Assembly (NCBI GenBank): GCA_013215775.1
Contig: JABSQO010000001.1
Location: forward strand, 186,001 to 250,000
From: Piscirickettsiaceae bacterium
GTDB lineage: Bacteria > Pseudomonadota > Gammaproteobacteria > Nitrosococcales > Methylophagaceae
Length of the DNA stretch: 64,000 nucleotides
Reading direction: 5' to 3'
Shown: in pieces, positions 31,107-40,895 of the stretch
Position numbering within the stretch: position 1 is the first letter of the stretch
How the letters are laid out: each line of letters starts with the position of its first letter
Notes under the pieces: generated by a model
Told to the model about the DNA's origin: nothing
What the model saw: the letters and a program-made list of their open reading frames with translations, nothing else
Database searches by the model: none
Position numbers and translations under genes: made by a program

Positions 31107-31922
31107 TTATATCTTTACCAGAATTTCGCCCATACCAATACCGGCTAAATCGCCCGCATATCGCTGCACTCGAGAGAAGGGCTCTACTTTAGAAAATTGA
31201 CTGTCTAATTTAGAGAACGAAGCAAACAATAAAGGTAAAAATGACAATGTATGAGATCCACAATCATTAAAATTAGCAGAGATACCTTGTTCTGGTGCCT
31301 GTGTAAGTAATAATGTGCCTCGTTTCATGGCATAACCTAAATGAGCCCCCACATTACCCAACACTGCGATTGTGCCTGAAATCATTCTGCCGCCACAATA
31401 ATCACCCGCATTACCTTCAATTAAGATTATGCCTCGTCGCATATGATCGCCTGTACGAGCACCGGTGTTGCCCGTCACAATTACTGTACCACCCGTCATT
31501 CCGTTTCTATAACCTGGACGAGCGCCACCAACAAATTCACCTGCATTGCCGTTTATTTTAATCTGGCCTGATTTCATCTCACAGGCTGTATAGATTCCTG
31601 TATCCCCGGTGACTTCAATCTGACCACCATCTAAAAATAATCCCAGATAACCACCGACATTACCTTCAATTGAAATTTGGCCGGACATCATATTACGGCC
31701 AACAAAGTCCAACTTATCTGAGCTATTGGCAATGGTAATGTTTGAGATATCATCTCCTGAAATATCAAACAAACTATCAACTCGTTCAGTACGGTTACCT
31801 ATTACCAATTCAATCGCAGCAATATCGGCTCTTGTTTTATCTGCTAATCCTTCAGGTGTTAGCGGTGAACAATCAATGCGTTGCGCAGGTGCTGATTTAA
31901 GCGTAAACGTTAATGAGCTCAT
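31107..31922 (-). CDS. fhcC: Formyltransferase/hydrolase complex subunit C
   Basis: 271 residues, the last gene of the fhcBADC operon. It is a beta-helix protein made of repeating turns such as GQIEVTGDTGIYTACEMKSG, GEFVGGARPG and GGTVIVTGNTGARTGDHMRRG, the hallmark of FwdC/FhcC and GltB-C-like domains. It starts with ATG overlapping the fhcD stop. In methylotrophic bacteria the Fhc complex splits formyl-tetrahydromethanopterin to formate, and subunit C holds the complex together. Confidence 0.96.
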   Translation of the reverse strand: MSSLTFTLKSAPAQRIDCSPLTPEGLADKTRADIAAIELVIGNRTERVDSLFDISGDDISNITIANSSDKLDFVGRNMMSGQISIEGNVGGYLGLFLDGGQIEVTGDTGIYTACEMKSGQIKINGNAGEFVGGARPGYRNGMTGGTVIVTGNTGARTGDHMRRGIILIEGNAGDYCGGRMISGTIAVLGNVGAHLGYAMKRGTLLLTQAPEQGISANFNDCGSHTLSFLPLLFASFSKLDSQFSKVEPFSRVQRYAGDLAGIGMGEILVKI

Positions 31923-32815
31923 GCCATGATCTCCTGCAAATGGAAGTGGAAAGGACCAAGCTTACCGCCATAGTTACCGGCGCTAATTCGGCGGATACCA
32001 TTTTCAGCACCCAAATCACAGACAGCTTGTATACCTACTCGCATTACCTTATCGATATCTTCTTTGGTCAAACCATCAATAACGATTTCCATCACTGATT
32101 CAACTTCCGCCGATAGATCACTTTTAGTTTGCCCCTTTAAAGTAGGACAAAAAGCATCATTAGTGGAGGCATTCAGTGCTTTAAATTTTGAGCCCACTTT
32201 AGAGCCTGAGCGAACAACTCCACCAGGGAATGGCATAATCACATTAGGGCATTTTCTCATTTCTTCAATGGCAGCTTCACATGCAGTTAAGGCTTGTTCC
32301 TGTGATTCAGCTAATACCAAAAAGTTACCACCGCCAACAGAAGCTTGAACACCTGTTTTTTCTTGCGTTAAAAACTCGCCATCCATAACCGGAATACGCC
32401 AATAACGTTTGCCATCAATCATTTTCGAAATCTGGAAACCATCACCGAAATAACGTAGGTTTTGACCCAAAGCTATTTCAGTCTCACTTTCTAACCCTGA
32501 AAATAATGCAGATGTAGGCGAGGTAAGCACGCACTGACCTGATCTGGTTTCAACTTGTTTTGCTAGACTTTTACCACCCATTGCAAAGATCAATATAGAG
32601 ACACCAGGACGACCATCAGGGGTTTCACTAGGGTCCAGCACTCTTTCAATACCCGCCTCACAACCACAAGCAATAACGGAGGTGGCGAATCCAGTAAAAG
32701 TTTGTGCTGAAATCATCGCCCATTTTGCATTAAGAGCAGTAATGATTAAGCGAGTCCCTTTCATTGGAAACGCTTCGGCAAAGGTCTTATCAATTGTCAC
32801 ACCATTGATAATCAT
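31919..32815 (-). CDS. fhcD: Formyltransferase/hydrolase complex subunit D (Ftr-type)
   Basis: 298 residues. It matches formylmethanofuran:tetrahydromethanopterin formyltransferase: FAEAFPMKGTRLIITA, TGFATSVIACGCEAGIE, FPGGVVRSGSKVGSKFK, and the C-terminal GGKLGPFHFHLQEIM. The start codon overlaps the fhcA stop and the stop overlaps the fhcC start, so A-D-C are translationally coupled. It carries the formyl group from tetrahydromethanopterin to the C1 carrier of the complex. Confidence 0.97.
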   Translation of the reverse strand: MIINGVTIDKTFAEAFPMKGTRLIITALNAKWAMISAQTFTGFATSVIACGCEAGIERVLDPSETPDGRPGVSILIFAMGGKSLAKQVETRSGQCVLTSPTSALFSGLESETEIALGQNLRYFGDGFQISKMIDGKRYWRIPVMDGEFLTQEKTGVQASVGGGNFLVLAESQEQALTACEAAIEEMRKCPNVIMPFPGGVVRSGSKVGSKFKALNASTNDAFCPTLKGQTKSDLSAEVESVMEIVIDGLTKEDIDKVMRVGIQAVCDLGAENGIRRISAGNYGGKLGPFHFHLQEIMA

Positions 32816-34479
32816 ATTGTGCCTCCTTTATGTAACGGCTGCACGGTCAAACTTCCCCTGCCATCATCAACAATTTCATCATCACTGATTTTGAAGTTAC
32901 CCATTTTCATGGTGTGATAACGATCAAAATAAGGTTTCAATTCTTTTTCAATACTGTTGTCATATTCAGGTTTAACCACGTGAGTCGTACCCCAGGTAAC
33001 CTCAATTAACTCGCCATTTTTAACCACCATGGTGCCATCTTTAAACACATAGTCAGGTTTACTAAACATTTTTTCGCGATCAGCATCATCGGTATAAACA
33101 GTAATATCAGCTGCACCACCAGCACCAAGGTGACCACGATCTGCCAATCCGACCAACTTGGCTGCACCAGCTCTGGTCATAATGGCTATTTCATATAAGG
33201 TATATTCTCGATCAAGTGAGGCTAAATGCCCTGCTTTCTGTGCTTCTGGGTGTATGGTTGATAGCACATCATTACGGAACGTTTTATCCATCAATAATCT
33301 GATTAAATGTGGATAACTGGTAAATGGCGCACCATTGGGATGATCGGTTGTTAAGAATACTCGCCAAGGATCATCCACCATTAAGAAGGTTTCCAAGCCG
33401 ATCATCCATTGCAGTGCATTAACGTAACTTTGATCTTTATATTTGAATGGCAACACCCCACAACCGGCATCACATTCGATATCCATACATACCCATTTAT
33501 TTGGGCTGGCAAATGGATGGGCAGCATGTTGACGCATACTGTCGCCCGACGCGGTGACTGTTTGACCAAATAATATTTGACCGACATCAGCGGTAATATT
33601 TTTGTGTTTATTAATAACCTCAGCAATTTCTGCCGAACCCGATGAGAACTTATAGTCACCTTCTGTACCATAACTATGGAACTGAATATGCGTCATATGC
33701 ATTGGTAAACCGTTAATACCTTCCATCGTATCAATAGTGGTGCCTAAGTTACCTGGCACGCCTAAGTTACAGCCATGAACATGTAATGGGTGTGGTATCC
33801 CCAACTCTTTTACCGCTGTTGCTAAGCGTAATAAAATATCACGTGGGGTGACACCGTAATATTGGTTTTTCTCATCAAGGTCTAACTTGCGTTGATTAAA
33901 TTTAAACGCATTAATACCGCCCGGATTGACAACTTTCACACCAATAGCCTGACTATGATGAATGGTCCAAGCTACATAATTATTAATCGCTTCTTGATCA
34001 TCGTTAGCGGCCATCATACGAAGAAGGAAGTCATCACTTCCCAGCATGACATAGCCCCCTTTATCAATTATCGGTGTATCACCCATTTCCATATGAGCCT
34101 GACGCGCATTGACTGGCAAAATAGCAGGTTCAAATCCGGCGGTATAACCCATTTCAGCATAACGATAGCCGGCGGTTAATGTACTAGGTGCAGCATGGCC
34201 ACAACCAGAACGCATTAATTCTGTACGAGCGACGATATCAGCAGCATGATCCTCTGGCAACATGGTTCGAGCAATATTGACCTTACCGCCACCAATATGG
34301 GTATGCATATCAATTGCACCTGCCATAACAACCTTGCCACGGAGATCTATCTCTGTCGTAATTTTTTCATCTATAGGCTTATCAACTATACGACCATCAC
34401 GAATATAAATATCGTGAACCTCACCATCTATACCGTGGGCCGGATCGTAAATTCTACCGCCTGTTAACTTCATTAACAT
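32812..34479 (-). CDS. fhcA: Formyltransferase/hydrolase complex subunit A (hydrolase)
   Basis: 555-residue amidohydrolase-type subunit, homologous to archaeal FwdA. The metal motif MHTHIGGGKVN is present (AIDMHTHIGG near residue 57), followed by LPEDH, then LHVHGCNLGVPGN, HMTHIQFHSYG and LTTDHPNGAPFT with the later metal and catalytic residues. It hydrolyses the formylated carrier to formate. An alternative start at 34473 is possible. It lies 15 bp after the fhcB stop. Confidence 0.97.
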   Translation of the reverse strand: MLMKLTGGRIYDPAHGIDGEVHDIYIRDGRIVDKPIDEKITTEIDLRGKVVMAGAIDMHTHIGGGKVNIARTMLPEDHAADIVARTELMRSGCGHAAPSTLTAGYRYAEMGYTAGFEPAILPVNARQAHMEMGDTPIIDKGGYVMLGSDDFLLRMMAANDDQEAINNYVAWTIHHSQAIGVKVVNPGGINAFKFNQRKLDLDEKNQYYGVTPRDILLRLATAVKELGIPHPLHVHGCNLGVPGNLGTTIDTMEGINGLPMHMTHIQFHSYGTEGDYKFSSGSAEIAEVINKHKNITADVGQILFGQTVTASGDSMRQHAAHPFASPNKWVCMDIECDAGCGVLPFKYKDQSYVNALQWMIGLETFLMVDDPWRVFLTTDHPNGAPFTSYPHLIRLLMDKTFRNDVLSTIHPEAQKAGHLASLDREYTLYEIAIMTRAGAAKLVGLADRGHLGAGGAADITVYTDDADREKMFSKPDYVFKDGTMVVKNGELIEVTWGTTHVVKPEYDNSIEKELKPYFDRYHTMKMGNFKISDDEIVDDGRGSLTVQPLHKGGTI

Positions 34480-34494
34480 ATCTTCGTCTGTTCC

Positions 34495-35769
34495 TTATAA
34501 CGCTTGTTCAACAGCAGTTAACACATCAAAAGTGCTGGGCAAGCCACTGTCGCGTAATTTTCTTAAGGGTATTGATACCACGCCATCACAACGGAAAGCA
34601 CGTCCAACGTGATCAATCCCTGGTGTGCCTACCGGAATAAAGACTTCTGGTTCGGTTTCAAATGTCATACCTGATCGGCCCAAGACTACCGTCGTCGCAT
34701 TGGACCTTGGAGGGGTTCTTTCAATATTAAAACTAGAAATCCACAATAATGTATCAACTTCATCATTGTCTAACATACGCTGCGTATCCGATAAATAGGG
34801 ATCATAATCTGGAAAACCACGATTAAAATTAGTCCGCATGGGATAACCAGACTGCCAAGCTGAAACTTGATTTGCCGTTATACTGCCCTCTTTGCCACCT
34901 AAAGGTAAACCACTCGAACGTGTCGTTAAATTAAGGTCTTTGACCATTTCACACATCGTTTGCACAGAGACTTCAGCATGATCAAAATCTAGATTTTCTG
35001 CTGACCACACCACGACTGAATATTTGGCTTGCTTCAATTGTTCAGCCAAAGTAGCTAATACGCTGATGGCAATGCCGCCGACTTGTTTCGCTTGAATAAT
35101 CTTGCCATTTACCAAGGCCCGTAGTATTGATAAAACCTCTGGCAAATCGGCATCATCACAGGCTAGAACTTGAGCCTTTTTACCTTGCGGTGAGGTTGAT
35201 ACATCTCCAGAAGGTGCTTTGCCAAGATAGACCACTTCTCGTGATTCTATATCTTGATTAAACATACTTTCTTTATTCCACACCATGCGTTCATAAAAGC
35301 GAGGAAAGTCAGCTTCAATATCACTCCCAACAACCAGCAAAAGATCTACTCGATTTCTTACTTCTGTTAATGTTGTCACCATCCAGCCAGTATCTTGTAA
35401 TACTAAGGTATTTCTAAACCCTGCGGCTGAATCCATATTATCAATCGTGGCACGGCTTTTATCTGCTAATGCCATGGCTGAACGAGCACCATTTAAATCT
35501 GTCGCCATGCCAGCAATAACAGGCTGTTTACTCTCTCTCAGTAAATCTGCCACATGAGAAATAGCTTGTTCTAAGGAAGCTTCTTTGCCTTTCACCCGCG
35601 GTGAAGTGTCAGTAATCGGTGTTTCAAACCCTGCTCTGGTGACGACATCTCCATTTTCTAAGACAGATAACGTATCGCCTTCAACTTTAATTTTAAGATC
35701 ATCAACAGCAATGCCACAAAAAGGGCTGGGTACATCTTGCCAAATTCCCGGTTCCGTCATTTCTGTCAT
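34495..35769 (-). CDS. fhcB: Formyltransferase/hydrolase complex subunit B
   Basis: 424 residues, first gene of the operon, with AAGGA eight bases ahead of the ATG. It resembles the molybdopterin-type FwdB fold but has no redox site. The N-terminal region keeps only one Cys (SPFCGIAVDDL) where archaeal FwdB has a four-Cys cluster motif, which fits the known absence of cofactors in the bacterial complex. Recognisable segments: DNMDSAAGFRN, VLLVVGSDIEADFPRFYERM, LGGKEGSITANQVSAWQSGYP. Role: structural and carrier-binding subunit. Confidence 0.95.
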   Translation of the reverse strand: MTEMTEPGIWQDVPSPFCGIAVDDLKIKVEGDTLSVLENGDVVTRAGFETPITDTSPRVKGKEASLEQAISHVADLLRESKQPVIAGMATDLNGARSAMALADKSRATIDNMDSAAGFRNTLVLQDTGWMVTTLTEVRNRVDLLLVVGSDIEADFPRFYERMVWNKESMFNQDIESREVVYLGKAPSGDVSTSPQGKKAQVLACDDADLPEVLSILRALVNGKIIQAKQVGGIAISVLATLAEQLKQAKYSVVVWSAENLDFDHAEVSVQTMCEMVKDLNLTTRSSGLPLGGKEGSITANQVSAWQSGYPMRTNFNRGFPDYDPYLSDTQRMLDNDEVDTLLWISSFNIERTPPRSNATTVVLGRSGMTFETEPEVFIPVGTPGIDHVGRAFRCDGVVSIPLRKLRDSGLPSTFDVLTAVEQAL

Positions 35770-35841
35770 CTTGTGAGTCCTTAATCGTACTTAATATATT
35801 TAAAATATTTGATCTGATGGTGTGCCTTCAAAGGGGCCTTT

Positions 35842-35922
35842 TTACTCACTAGGCTGCCATTGCACAACTTGTTCAATTTTCTTGGCTAATTCAGCTAGAT
35901 GGCCTACGGGGTAAATCACCAT
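35842..35922 (-). CDS. Possible 26-residue peptide upstream of fhcB
   Basis: ATG at 35922 is preceded by AAGGGA with five-base spacing, and the frame runs 26 codons to TAA at 35842. The peptide begins MVIYPVGHLAELA and ends VQWQPSE, a plausible amphipathic helix. It sits 72 bp ahead of fhcB on the same strand in an otherwise gene-free 200-bp leader. No homology could be recognised. It could be a leader peptide, a small protein or chance. Confidence 0.3.
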   Translation of the reverse strand: MVIYPVGHLAELAKKIEQVVQWQPSE

Positions 35923-35969
35923 CAATGTCCCTTACCAGCTACTGGTTAACCTTTTTGAGCATACTACAA

Positions 35970-36542
35970 TTATCCATGCTTGGCGCGCATTAGTAGCGTC
36001 TCAATTCCATTTTGTTTTAATTGTTTTTGTAGCGCATCAACTTTCTCTCGACCAACGATTGGACCGATCTGAACACGGTGCCACGTGTCTTTATTATCAA
36101 TCGTCACCGTTTGAACTTTTGACTCAATTCCCAAGAAAGCTAACCGCGCTTTAAACCCATCCGCATCAGACAGATTCCTAAAGGATCCAACCTGTAATAA
36201 ATAACTTGTTTTTGCAATTTCCTTGCTTGTGTTGACTTGTTCTGTTTGCTGTTGTGGTGGCGCCGTCACAATTTTTGTTTGTGATCTTTTCGGGAAATCT
36301 ACCACCACCTCCATTTCTGGCAACAAGGTATAGAAATCAAAGGTGGGTTCGATCGTTTTTGATTTCTTTTCAACTTTTTTTGCGACGACCTTATCTTCAT
36401 TATCTGCAGGCACATTATCTTTAAGGTGTAATAGAAACATGACAAATAAACCGATAGCAAAACTAATAAACATAGGAGCCCATGGTAATGAGCTTTGCTC
36501 TACCGTTTTTCTTCTATTTCCTTTGTTTCTTCTTTCAGCCAC
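35970..36542 (-). CDS. SPOR-domain membrane protein (FtsN-like)
   Basis: 190 residues, GTG start sharing a base with the argS stop. A basic cytoplasmic tail (MAERRNKGNRRK) and one transmembrane helix (about residues 24-41, FISFAIGLFVMFLL) lead to a Lys- and Thr-rich linker. The C-terminal SPOR domain (YLLQVGSFRNLSDADGFKARLAFLGI...WHRVQIGPIVGREKVDALQKQL) binds denuded glycan strands at the septum. The argS-SPOR order is common in gammaproteobacteria. Confidence 0.93.
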   Translation of the reverse strand: MAERRNKGNRRKTVEQSSLPWAPMFISFAIGLFVMFLLHLKDNVPADNEDKVVAKKVEKKSKTIEPTFDFYTLLPEMEVVVDFPKRSQTKIVTAPPQQQTEQVNTSKEIAKTSYLLQVGSFRNLSDADGFKARLAFLGIESKVQTVTIDNKDTWHRVQIGPIVGREKVDALQKQLKQNGIETLLMRAKHG

Positions 36543-38302
36543 TACATCGTCTCCGGAGCTGATACACCTATAATACTTAGGCCATTTTTGATGACCTGTT
36601 TGACAGACTGAACCAATGTCAATCGCGCCTGGCTCAGTTCAACATCATCAATAATAAAGTGGTGAGCATTGTAATAAGTATGGAAATCACGAGCCACATC
36701 GGTCAGATAATGAGCCAAAATATGTGGTGTGAAATTAATTGCTGCTGACTCCAATACCTCAGGATAACGTGCTAACACGGTCAATAAGGCCTGCTCATGA
36801 TCCTCTGTTAAACGATTTAAATTTTTCTCGCCCTGATTCTGATCCCAAGCCAAGCCACGATCAGCTAATTGTCTAAACACGCTACACACTCGAGCATGGG
36901 CATATTGAATATAATAAACAGGGTTATCGTTACTTTGTGATTTTGCCAATTCCAGATCAAAATCCATATGTTGGTCAGCACCCCGCATTACATAGAAAAA
37001 TCGTGCTGCATCTTTACCAACCTCTTTACGCAATTCACGTAAAGTCACGAATTGGCCACTACGGGTCGACATCGCAACTTTTTCTTTACCACGATAAAGC
37101 ACAGCAAACTGCACCAACAACACTTTCAGTTTATCTGCATCTTGACCCATGGCAGTTAACGAGGCTGTTACCCTTGGAATATAGCCGTGATGATCACTAC
37201 CCCAAATATCGATTACGGTATCAAAGCCACGGTTAAATTTATTTAAGTGATAAGCAATATCAGAAGCAAAGTAAGTGGTTTGGCCATTATCACGTACTAC
37301 AACACGATCTTTTTCATCACCAAAATCTGTTGACTTAAACCACCATGCTCCCTCTTTTTCATAAAGAATATTTGACGCTTTTAATTGTTCTATCGCCTTA
37401 TCAACATCGCCTGATTCCATCAATGATCGTTCAGAGAACCATTCATCATAATCAGTACCAAAATCAGCTAGATCATCCCGAATATCTGCCAGAATAGAAT
37501 TCAACCCAATATCAAACACATGGCGATAAGACGTTTCACCTAATAAAGTCTTTGCTTGTTGGATTAAAGCGTCAATATGCTGTTCTTTATCACCACCTTG
37601 AGGTTCATCAGCGGGGATATCAGCAAAAACATCAGTAGCAGCATGACGAAACTTATCTTGCTGATCAGCTTTTATCGTTGCAGCAATCTCACTAACATAA
37701 GTTCCCTTGTAGCCATTACTAGGAAAAGTAAACTCTTCACCACACGCTTCTAGATATCGTAACCACACACTGGTGGCAAGAATATCCATCTGTCGACCCG
37801 CATCATTAACATAATATTCACGATGTACATCAAAACCAACAGCAGCTAATAAACTACTCACTACCGAGCCATAGGCTGCACCACGACCATGACCAACATG
37901 TAATGGTCCTGTCGGGTTAGCGGACACAAATTCAACTTGTACAGATTTACCTTCACCGATTTTGCTTCGGCCAAACTGATCACCTGAAACAAGGATATCT
38001 TTAACGATTTGTTGCGCAGAATCTGCCGACAAGGTGAAGTTAATAAAACCAGGTCCGGCGATATCTACCTGGGTAATAAAATCGACATTTGATAGTGCTT
38101 CAACAATAAATGTCGCTATTTGGCGAGGGTTCATTTTGGCTGAGCGCGCCAACATCATTGCAACATTACAAGCAAAGTCGCCATGGGCCTTATCTTTAGT
38201 GCGATCTATTTGTATTTCAGGCAGATCAATTTCAGGTAATGATCCGTTAGCGATTAAATCAACTAATGATTGCTGGATCAGTTTTTTTAGCTGGTCTTTC
38301 AA
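36542..38302 (-). CDS. argS: Arginyl-tRNA synthetase
   Basis: Class I synthetase, 586 residues. The N-terminal add-1 domain is followed by the HIGH-type signature [20 protein letters not shown] (about residues 120-140). The KMSKS-like loop is reduced to [13 protein letters not shown], as is usual for bacterial ArgRS. The C-terminal DALR anticodon domain has [16 protein letters not shown] and ends [12 protein letters not shown]. Linked to the SPOR gene by stop/start overlap. priA lies 98 bp upstream. Confidence 0.97.
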   Translation of the reverse strand: MKDQLKKLIQQSLVDLIANGSLPEIDLPEIQIDRTKDKAHGDFACNVAMMLARSAKMNPRQIATFIVEALSNVDFITQVDIAGPGFINFTLSADSAQQIVKDILVSGDQFGRSKIGEGKSVQVEFVSANPTGPLHVGHGRGAAYGSVVSSLLAAVGFDVHREYYVNDAGRQMDILATSVWLRYLEACGEEFTFPSNGYKGTYVSEIAATIKADQQDKFRHAATDVFADIPADEPQGGDKEQHIDALIQQAKTLLGETSYRHVFDIGLNSILADIRDDLADFGTDYDEWFSERSLMESGDVDKAIEQLKASNILYEKEGAWWFKSTDFGDEKDRVVVRDNGQTTYFASDIAYHLNKFNRGFDTVIDIWGSDHHGYIPRVTASLTAMGQDADKLKVLLVQFAVLYRGKEKVAMSTRSGQFVTLRELRKEVGKDAARFFYVMRGADQHMDFDLELAKSQSNDNPVYYIQYAHARVCSVFRQLADRGLAWDQNQGEKNLNRLTEDHEQALLTVLARYPEVLESAAINFTPHILAHYLTDVARDFHTYYNAHHFIIDDVELSQARLTLVQSVKQVIKNGLSIIGVSAPETM

Positions 38303-38400
38303 TGTGGGAGAACCTTACAAATTTAATCGGGTTATTTTAACTGATCATTGTTTGTTGATCATCATCATTAAAATCTAAATCTGTATTTAATAACTGTTAT

Positions 38401-40584
38401 TCACAATAAATCCATAGGATCAATATCAATAGACCACCTGACTTTTCTCGCTAATTTTAACCTTGAAATAACATCCATATATTGATCTAATAACTGATGT
38501 ATTGGTTTTCGATGAGGTGATGATAATAATAATTGGGCCCGATAACGGCCCGCCCTCTTTTCCATAATTGCCGGTACCGGCCCCATTACCATCACTTGTT
38601 GCTGTTTGTGCTGATTAAATATTGCTAACACTTCTGTTAAAAATTGAATGGCGAGTTGTTGCTGTTTATCCTCAGCTCTAATGACACATAATGATCCTGC
38701 CGGTGGCAAACTAATATTTTGTCGTTGTTGCAGTAATTTTTCTGCTGTGTATGAATAACCTTTACCAATTAAGTCTTGCCAAAGCTCATGCTGTGGTTGA
38801 CTGGTTTGAATAAACACTTCACCTGGTTTTTTACCTCGGCCGGCTCGTCCTGTTACTTGAGTTATTAATTGGGCTAATACTTCCGTTGCACGAAAATCAG
38901 CACTAAATAAGCCTTGATCAGCATCGATCACACCGACTAAGGTAACGTTATGAAAGTCATGACCTTTCGCTAGAATTTGGGTGCCCACTAATATTTTGGC
39001 GCCACCTTGTTGGATATCTTTCACTACCTCTGCAAAAGCATTCACTCTTTGAGTACTGTCTCGATCAATTCTTAATACTGATGTCTCAGGAAAATAGCGT
39101 TGTAATGTTTGTTCTATTTGTTCGGTACCTGCACCATAGGTATTTAAGTCTGCGGTTTGACATTGTGGACACTCCCTCGGTAACCGTTGGATAAAACCAC
39201 AGTGATGACACATCAATATATTACGGCGTTGATGTACTATCATTCGAGCATCACAGTGTGAACATTTCGCCTGCCAACTGCAGTCATGGCACATTAAAAC
39301 GGGAGCAAAACCACGGCGATTAATAAAAAGTAGAACCTGATTTTCAGCTGCTATTTGAGTTTTTATGGCTTGATACAGTTCACTTGAAATACCACTATCT
39401 GCACTCGGACCGGCTGTGTCTATCAGTTTCACTTTTGGAAGTGTTGCTCCAGTCGCTCGCTTATTCAACGTTAATAATTGATAGCGTTTTTTCTGGACGT
39501 GATACAAGGATTCTAATGACGGCGTTGCACTACCTAATACAATCGGGATGGCCAATCTTTTTGCTCTGATTAAAGCAATATTACGAGCGTGGTAGCGAAG
39601 ACCATCTTGTTGTTTATAAGAACTGTCATGCTCTTCATCAATAATGATTAAGCCTGGATTTTTCAGTGCGGTGAAGATAGCAGACCGCGTACCAATGACC
39701 ACATTTGCTAAACCTTCCTTTGCTAATAACCATGCTTGTTTGCGTTCACCATCCGATATTGATGAATTCAACACCACAATATGGGCAGTAAGGCGTTGTC
39801 GAAACCGCTCGACAAATTGCGTCGTTAAACCAATTTCAGGGATGAGGATGAGTACTTGTTTGTTTTCAGCGATCATTTGTTGCGTCAGCTGAATATAAAC
39901 CTCTGTTTTACCACTACCTGTTATTCCGTGAAGTAGGTGCGTTGAAAAAGAGCCCCTTAATTGCCAAATTTTATCGACGGCGTTTTGTTGCTCATTATTT
40001 AAAGTGCACGGTGTTGACGAACTTTGTTGTTTTGGAGGAAATTTTATCTGCTCTTTCTGAACAATTATCTTTTTATCTTCTAAACTCAGTAAAGAAGAGC
40101 GGCACTGCCCTACTTGTTGTGTTATTTCTTTTTGCGTTAATCCTAGAGAAGAGTTCTGAAGAAGGTCAATGATCTGTTGTTGTTTAGCACCTAGTTTATT
40201 TTCCTTTGATCTTGATGTTAGCTGCCAGAAAGCTTCTGTTGTTAAATTTGCATTATCGCCATGTCGTATTTTTTTAGGTAATGCTGCTTGAAAACAATCA
40301 CCTATCGGGTGATGGTAATAATCACTAACCCACTTAATCAAGTTGAATAATTCAGTGGTAACAATAGGCGAAGAATCGAGAGCCTTAATAATTTTTTTTA
40401 ACTTTGATGTTTGGATTTCATCATTCGCTTTCAGAGTATTGATTACAATGCCAACGACCTGTCTTGATCCAAAAGGAACGAGAACTCGCATTCCCTTTTC
40501 TAAATTTGTTATTTCATTACCAGGTAAATAATCAAATATTTGTCTCAAGGGACAAGGGATGGCAATTTGAGTTATGTAAGTCAT
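38401..40584 (-). CDS. priA: Primosomal replication restart helicase PriA
   Basis: 727 residues. An N-terminal 3'-DNA-binding domain (IAIPCPLRQIFDYLPG) precedes the DEAH helicase core with Walker A GITGSGKTEVY (about residue 218), IIDEEHD, GSATPSLES, GRGKKPGE-type motif VI and GTQILAKGHDF. A zinc domain with eight Cys (CHDCSWQAKCSHC...CHHCGF...CPQC) is inserted. It rescues stalled forks by reloading DnaB. It diverges from folA across a spacer carrying DnaA boxes. Confidence 0.97.
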   Translation of the reverse strand: MTYITQIAIPCPLRQIFDYLPGNEITNLEKGMRVLVPFGSRQVVGIVINTLKANDEIQTSKLKKIIKALDSSPIVTTELFNLIKWVSDYYHHPIGDCFQAALPKKIRHGDNANLTTEAFWQLTSRSKENKLGAKQQQIIDLLQNSSLGLTQKEITQQVGQCRSSLLSLEDKKIIVQKEQIKFPPKQQSSSTPCTLNNEQQNAVDKIWQLRGSFSTHLLHGITGSGKTEVYIQLTQQMIAENKQVLILIPEIGLTTQFVERFRQRLTAHIVVLNSSISDGERKQAWLLAKEGLANVVIGTRSAIFTALKNPGLIIIDEEHDSSYKQQDGLRYHARNIALIRAKRLAIPIVLGSATPSLESLYHVQKKRYQLLTLNKRATGATLPKVKLIDTAGPSADSGISSELYQAIKTQIAAENQVLLFINRRGFAPVLMCHDCSWQAKCSHCDARMIVHQRRNILMCHHCGFIQRLPRECPQCQTADLNTYGAGTEQIEQTLQRYFPETSVLRIDRDSTQRVNAFAEVVKDIQQGGAKILVGTQILAKGHDFHNVTLVGVIDADQGLFSADFRATEVLAQLITQVTGRAGRGKKPGEVFIQTSQPQHELWQDLIGKGYSYTAEKLLQQRQNISLPPAGSLCVIRAEDKQQQLAIQFLTEVLAIFNQHKQQQVMVMGPVPAIMEKRAGRYRAQLLLSSPHRKPIHQLLDQYMDVISRLKLARKVRWSIDIDPMDLL

Positions 40585-40895
40585 ATAAACAATATAATAT
40601 TAATTTAAAAGATTATGATGATGATGATTAGTGTCGGTGGATATGTGGTTAACACGAAATTTAGTTCTTATATTAAATAGTTAGTGATAGTTTAACTGTT
40701 GGTAACAATAATAGTTATTACTTTAAATCTTGTGGATAACTAGTCGACTTATCCACAGCAAAAGTTATCCACAGTTTATTCATTGAATTATTCGCAGTTT
40801 ATACAGATGTTATTTTTGCAAGCAAGCAACACAGAACTAGAGGTTTCTCGTATTTCATATATGCTATTGGCAAAAGAATAAAAGCAGGTTAAAAA
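40585..40895. other. priA-folA intergenic region (311 bp), very AT-rich
   Basis: No gene is seen. The priA-proximal half is almost purely A/T with short GAT repeats (ATGATGATGATTA near 40616-40630). The folA-proximal half carries the DnaA boxes listed separately and long A/T tracts. The promoters of both divergent genes must lie here. No single -35/-10 pair stands out. Confidence 0.8.
40731..40773. promoter_or_regulatory. Cluster of three perfect DnaA boxes
   Basis: TTATCCACA occurs three times in 43 bp: 40731-40739 (complement, TGTGGATAA), 40749-40757 and 40765-40773 (direct). A weaker match TTATTCGCA lies at 40788-40796. All three match the strict DnaA consensus. The cluster sits next to a very AT-rich tract between priA and folA. 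It could be a DnaA-regulated promoter region, a DnaA-titration site or part of a replication origin. No dnaA gene is in the window. Confidence 0.75.

Noticed and set aside
40585-40895. Chromosomal origin of replication
   Set aside because: DnaA boxes alone are not enough: no dnaA, dnaN or mnmG nearby, and gene orientation is not consistent with an origin across the whole window.
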